This document shows, piece by piece, positions 5,862 to 8,169 of a DNA stretch of 8,169 bases. The stretch is from Pseudomonadota bacterium. Its GTDB lineage: Bacteria > Pseudomonadota > Alphaproteobacteria > Azospirillales > Azospirillaceae. Every line of letters begins with the position of its first letter. Position 1 is the first letter of the stretch. Made by a program: the position numbers and the translations under genes. The stretch spans positions 1-8,169 of the forward strand of contig JAEYOB010000323.1 in NCBI GenBank assembly GCA_023412175.1, given 5' to 3'. A model generated the notes under the pieces. It saw nothing but the letters and a program-made list of their open reading frames with translations, did no database searches and had not been told where the DNA came from.

Positions 5862-5886
5862 CCCGGCGGCCTACGCCTGGGTTTTT
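5862..5886 (+). terminator. Terminator-like hairpin in the livH leader (possible attenuator)
   Basis: CCCGGCG (5862-5868) pairs with CGCC-GGG (5874-5881, one bulged T), closing a 5-base loop, followed directly by five Ts (5882-5886). This is the best T-tract in the window after a GC stem, and it lies about 100 bases upstream of livH with no gene before it. ACCCA (5848-5852) can pair with TGGGT (5878-5882) as an alternative fold. Confidence 0.45.
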
Positions 5887-5918
5887 GAACAGTTCAGGGA
5901 GCGGCAGTTCACGTGAAC
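5886..5918. promoter_or_regulatory. Cluster of four TGAAC/GTTCA half-sites upstream of livH
   Basis: TGAAC-A-GTTCA (5886-5896) is followed by GTTCACGTGAAC (5907-5918), a perfect 12-bp palindrome. The same 5-base half-site thus occurs four times in 33 bp, as two dyads of opposite orientation. This could bind a dimeric regulator or form alternative RNA stems. The regulator is not known. Confidence 0.45.
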
Positions 5919-5983
5919 GGGGACACTTGCGTTCTCGCCTCGCTGCCCGTCCGTGTGCCATGTGCTGAGGCGGGAAGAGGCTA

Positions 5984-6901
<918 letters not shown>

Positions 6902-6903
6902 CG

Positions 6904-8169
6904 ATGACTGCCATTTCCGTCACACAACCGCGCGCCGTCGACTGGCCTGCGATTCTGAAGGAATCGGGCCTCGCCGCCGTCGTCGCGTTCCTTCTCACCC
7001 TGCCGCTGGTCGGCCTGCGCACGGTGGACCGGCCGACCGGCCTGGGCATCGAGGCTCGCCCGCAGGACGTGATCGCCGTCATCGGTCTGGTCTTCCTCGG
7101 CCGGCTCGGGCTGTGCCTGATTCGTGAGGGGCAGGCGCTCCTTGTTCTCGTCCTGTCGCTGCTCGCCGCCATCGCCGGCTTCTTCATCCAGATGCCTGCC
7201 GAGGCGCTGAAGGTGGTCCTGATCATCGGCGGCCTGGTGATCGCGTTGCGCGCCGCCATCTCGGTCGCCACCAAGCGCTCGAAGCTCAGCCAGGCCGAGC
7301 GCGAGAAGCGCATGGACCGCTTCGGCGCGAAGGTGCAGGACGCGTCGCGCTTCCTGGGGCCGGTCGGCATCGTCTTCGCGGCGGCCTTCCCGTTCCTGCC
7401 CTTCGCCGACCGCCAGTTCATCGACATCGGCATCCTGCTGCTCACCTACATCATGCTCGGCTGGGGTCTGAACATCGTGGTGGGTCTGGCCGGCCTGCTC
7501 GACCTCGGCTACGTGGCCTTCTACGCCATCGGTGCCTATTCCTACGCGCTGCTGGCGACGTACTTCGGCCTGAGCTTCTGGGCCTGCCTGCCGCTGGCCG
7601 GTGTCCTCGCGGTGATCGGCGGCGTGTTGCTGGGCTTCCCGGTGCTGCGGCTGCGCGGCGACTACTTCGCCATCGTGACGCTGGGCTTCGGCGAGATCAT
7701 CCGCATCGTGCTGATCAACTGGTACCAGTTCACCGGCGGCCCGAACGGAATCACCGGCATTCCGCGCCCGACCTTCTTCGGGATCGCGGAGTTCGCGCGC
7801 ACGCCCACCGGCGGCCTGCCGACCTTCCACGAGATGTTCGGCCTGGAATTCTCGACGTTGCACCGCATCGTCTTCCTCTATTACGTCATCCTGGTGCTGG
7901 CGCTGCTCGTCAACGTCTTCACGCTGCGCATCCGCAAGCTGCCGCTGGGCCGCGCCTGGGAGGCGCTGCGCGAGGACGACATCGCCTGCACCTCGCTGGG
8001 CATCGACCGCACCAAGATCAAGCTGGCCGCGTTCGCCATCGCCGGCATGTTCGGCGGCATCGCCGGCTCGTTCTTCGCCACCCGCCAGGGCTTCATCAGC
8101 CCGGAGAGCTTCACCTTCATCGAGTCGGCGATCATCCTGGCCATCGTGGTGCTGGGCGGCATGGGCAGC
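6904..8169 (+). CDS. livM: Branched-chain amino acid ABC transporter permease LivM, 3' end missing
   Basis: Second permease subunit, paired with LivH. The frame is open from ATG 6904 to the window edge (422 codons, no stop). AGAAGG at 6891-6896 lies 7 bases upstream, and only two bases separate it from the livH stop, so the two are co-translated. The N-terminal third (about 1-140) carries hydrophobic segments and a charged cytoplasmic stretch, [15 protein letters not shown] (122-136), as in the long LivM class with the LivM_N/DUF3382 domain. The core permease follows: [54 protein letters not shown], the coupling loop [20 protein letters not shown] (349-368), and [16 protein letters not shown] at the very edge. 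Roughly 20-50 residues are probably missing. livG and livF are expected downstream but not visible. Confidence 0.95.
   Translation, partial: MTAISVTQPRAVDWPAILKESGLAAVVAFLLTLPLVGLRTVDRPTGLGIEARPQDVIAVIGLVFLGRLGLCLIREGQALLVLVLSLLAAIAGFFIQMPAEALKVVLIIGGLVIALRAAISVATKRSKLSQAEREKRMDRFGAKVQDASRFLGPVGIVFAAAFPFLPFADRQFIDIGILLLTYIMLGWGLNIVVGLAGLLDLGYVAFYAIGAYSYALLATYFGLSFWACLPLAGVLAVIGGVLLGFPVLRLRGDYFAIVTLGFGEIIRIVLINWYQFTGGPNGITGIPRPTFFGIAEFARTPTGGLPTFHEMFGLEFSTLHRIVFLYYVILVLALLVNVFTLRIRKLPLGRAWEALREDDIACTSLGIDRTKIKLAAFAIAGMFGGIAGSFFATRQGFISPESFTFIESAIILAIVVLGGMGS

Larger units (their letters stand above)
5584..5983 (+). other. 400-bp regulatory interval upstream of livH
   Basis: No convincing gene is seen here. 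In order it holds the terminator of the upstream gene (5612-5645), a 13-base direct repeat (5642-5678), a locally A/T-richer stretch (about 5715-5860) with the only candidate promoter, a terminator-like hairpin (5862-5886), and a cluster of TGAAC half-sites (5886-5918). The last 65 bases before livH are plain apart from the ribosome site. Confidence 0.7.

Overview
The window reads as chromosome of a high-GC alphaproteobacterium, most likely a Rhodospirillales/Azospirillum-type organism. That assignment is inference from G/C-rich third codon positions, tightly packed operons and the style of the LivH/LivM and Lab_N proteins; no marker gene is present to settle it. No rRNA, tRNA, CRISPR array, insertion sequence or prophage gene was seen. 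The liv genes are textbook. The left half is more specialised envelope-lipid biosynthesis.

Region 1 (2-3265, + strand) is a compact four-gene operon: the C-terminal part of a GT2 polyprenyl-phosphate glycosyltransferase, a stand-alone 108-residue Lab_N membrane protein overlapping it by 4 bp (ATGA), a GT39/ArnT-like integral membrane glycosyltransferase, and a PAP2 lipid phosphatase with all three catalytic motifs. Together they supply the expected parts of a lipid-remodelling route: make a polyprenyl-phosphate sugar, possibly move it across the membrane, transfer the sugar to an envelope lipid, and remove a phosphate. The closest well-known logic is ArnC/ArnE-F/ArnT, or the rhizobial RgtE plus RgtA-D/RgtF plus LpxE/LpxF lipid A galacturonic acid system. 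The actual sugar and acceptor cannot be read from the sequence.

Region 2 (3266-5645) holds three smaller units: a 107-residue secreted, probably disordered protein of unknown function (+); a ROK-family sugar kinase very like the E. coli fructokinase Mak (-), meeting the former tail-to-tail with a 26-bp overlap inside one hairpin; and, divergent from the kinase, a 256-residue exported four-cysteine protein with a Lys/Ala/Pro-rich tail (+), closed by a good intrinsic terminator. A 16-bp inverted repeat lies in the divergent interval.

Region 3 (5584-8169) is a 400-bp, locally less GC-rich regulatory interval followed by livH and a 3'-truncated livM, the two permease subunits of a branched-chain amino acid ABC transporter; the ATPase genes presumably lie beyond the window. 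The interval contains a possible promoter with a dyad over its -10 element, a terminator-like hairpin inside the leader, and a cluster of four TGAAC half-sites. No clearly new biological system was found. The most useful leads are the Lab_N protein as a possible sugar-lipid translocator and the structured livH leader.
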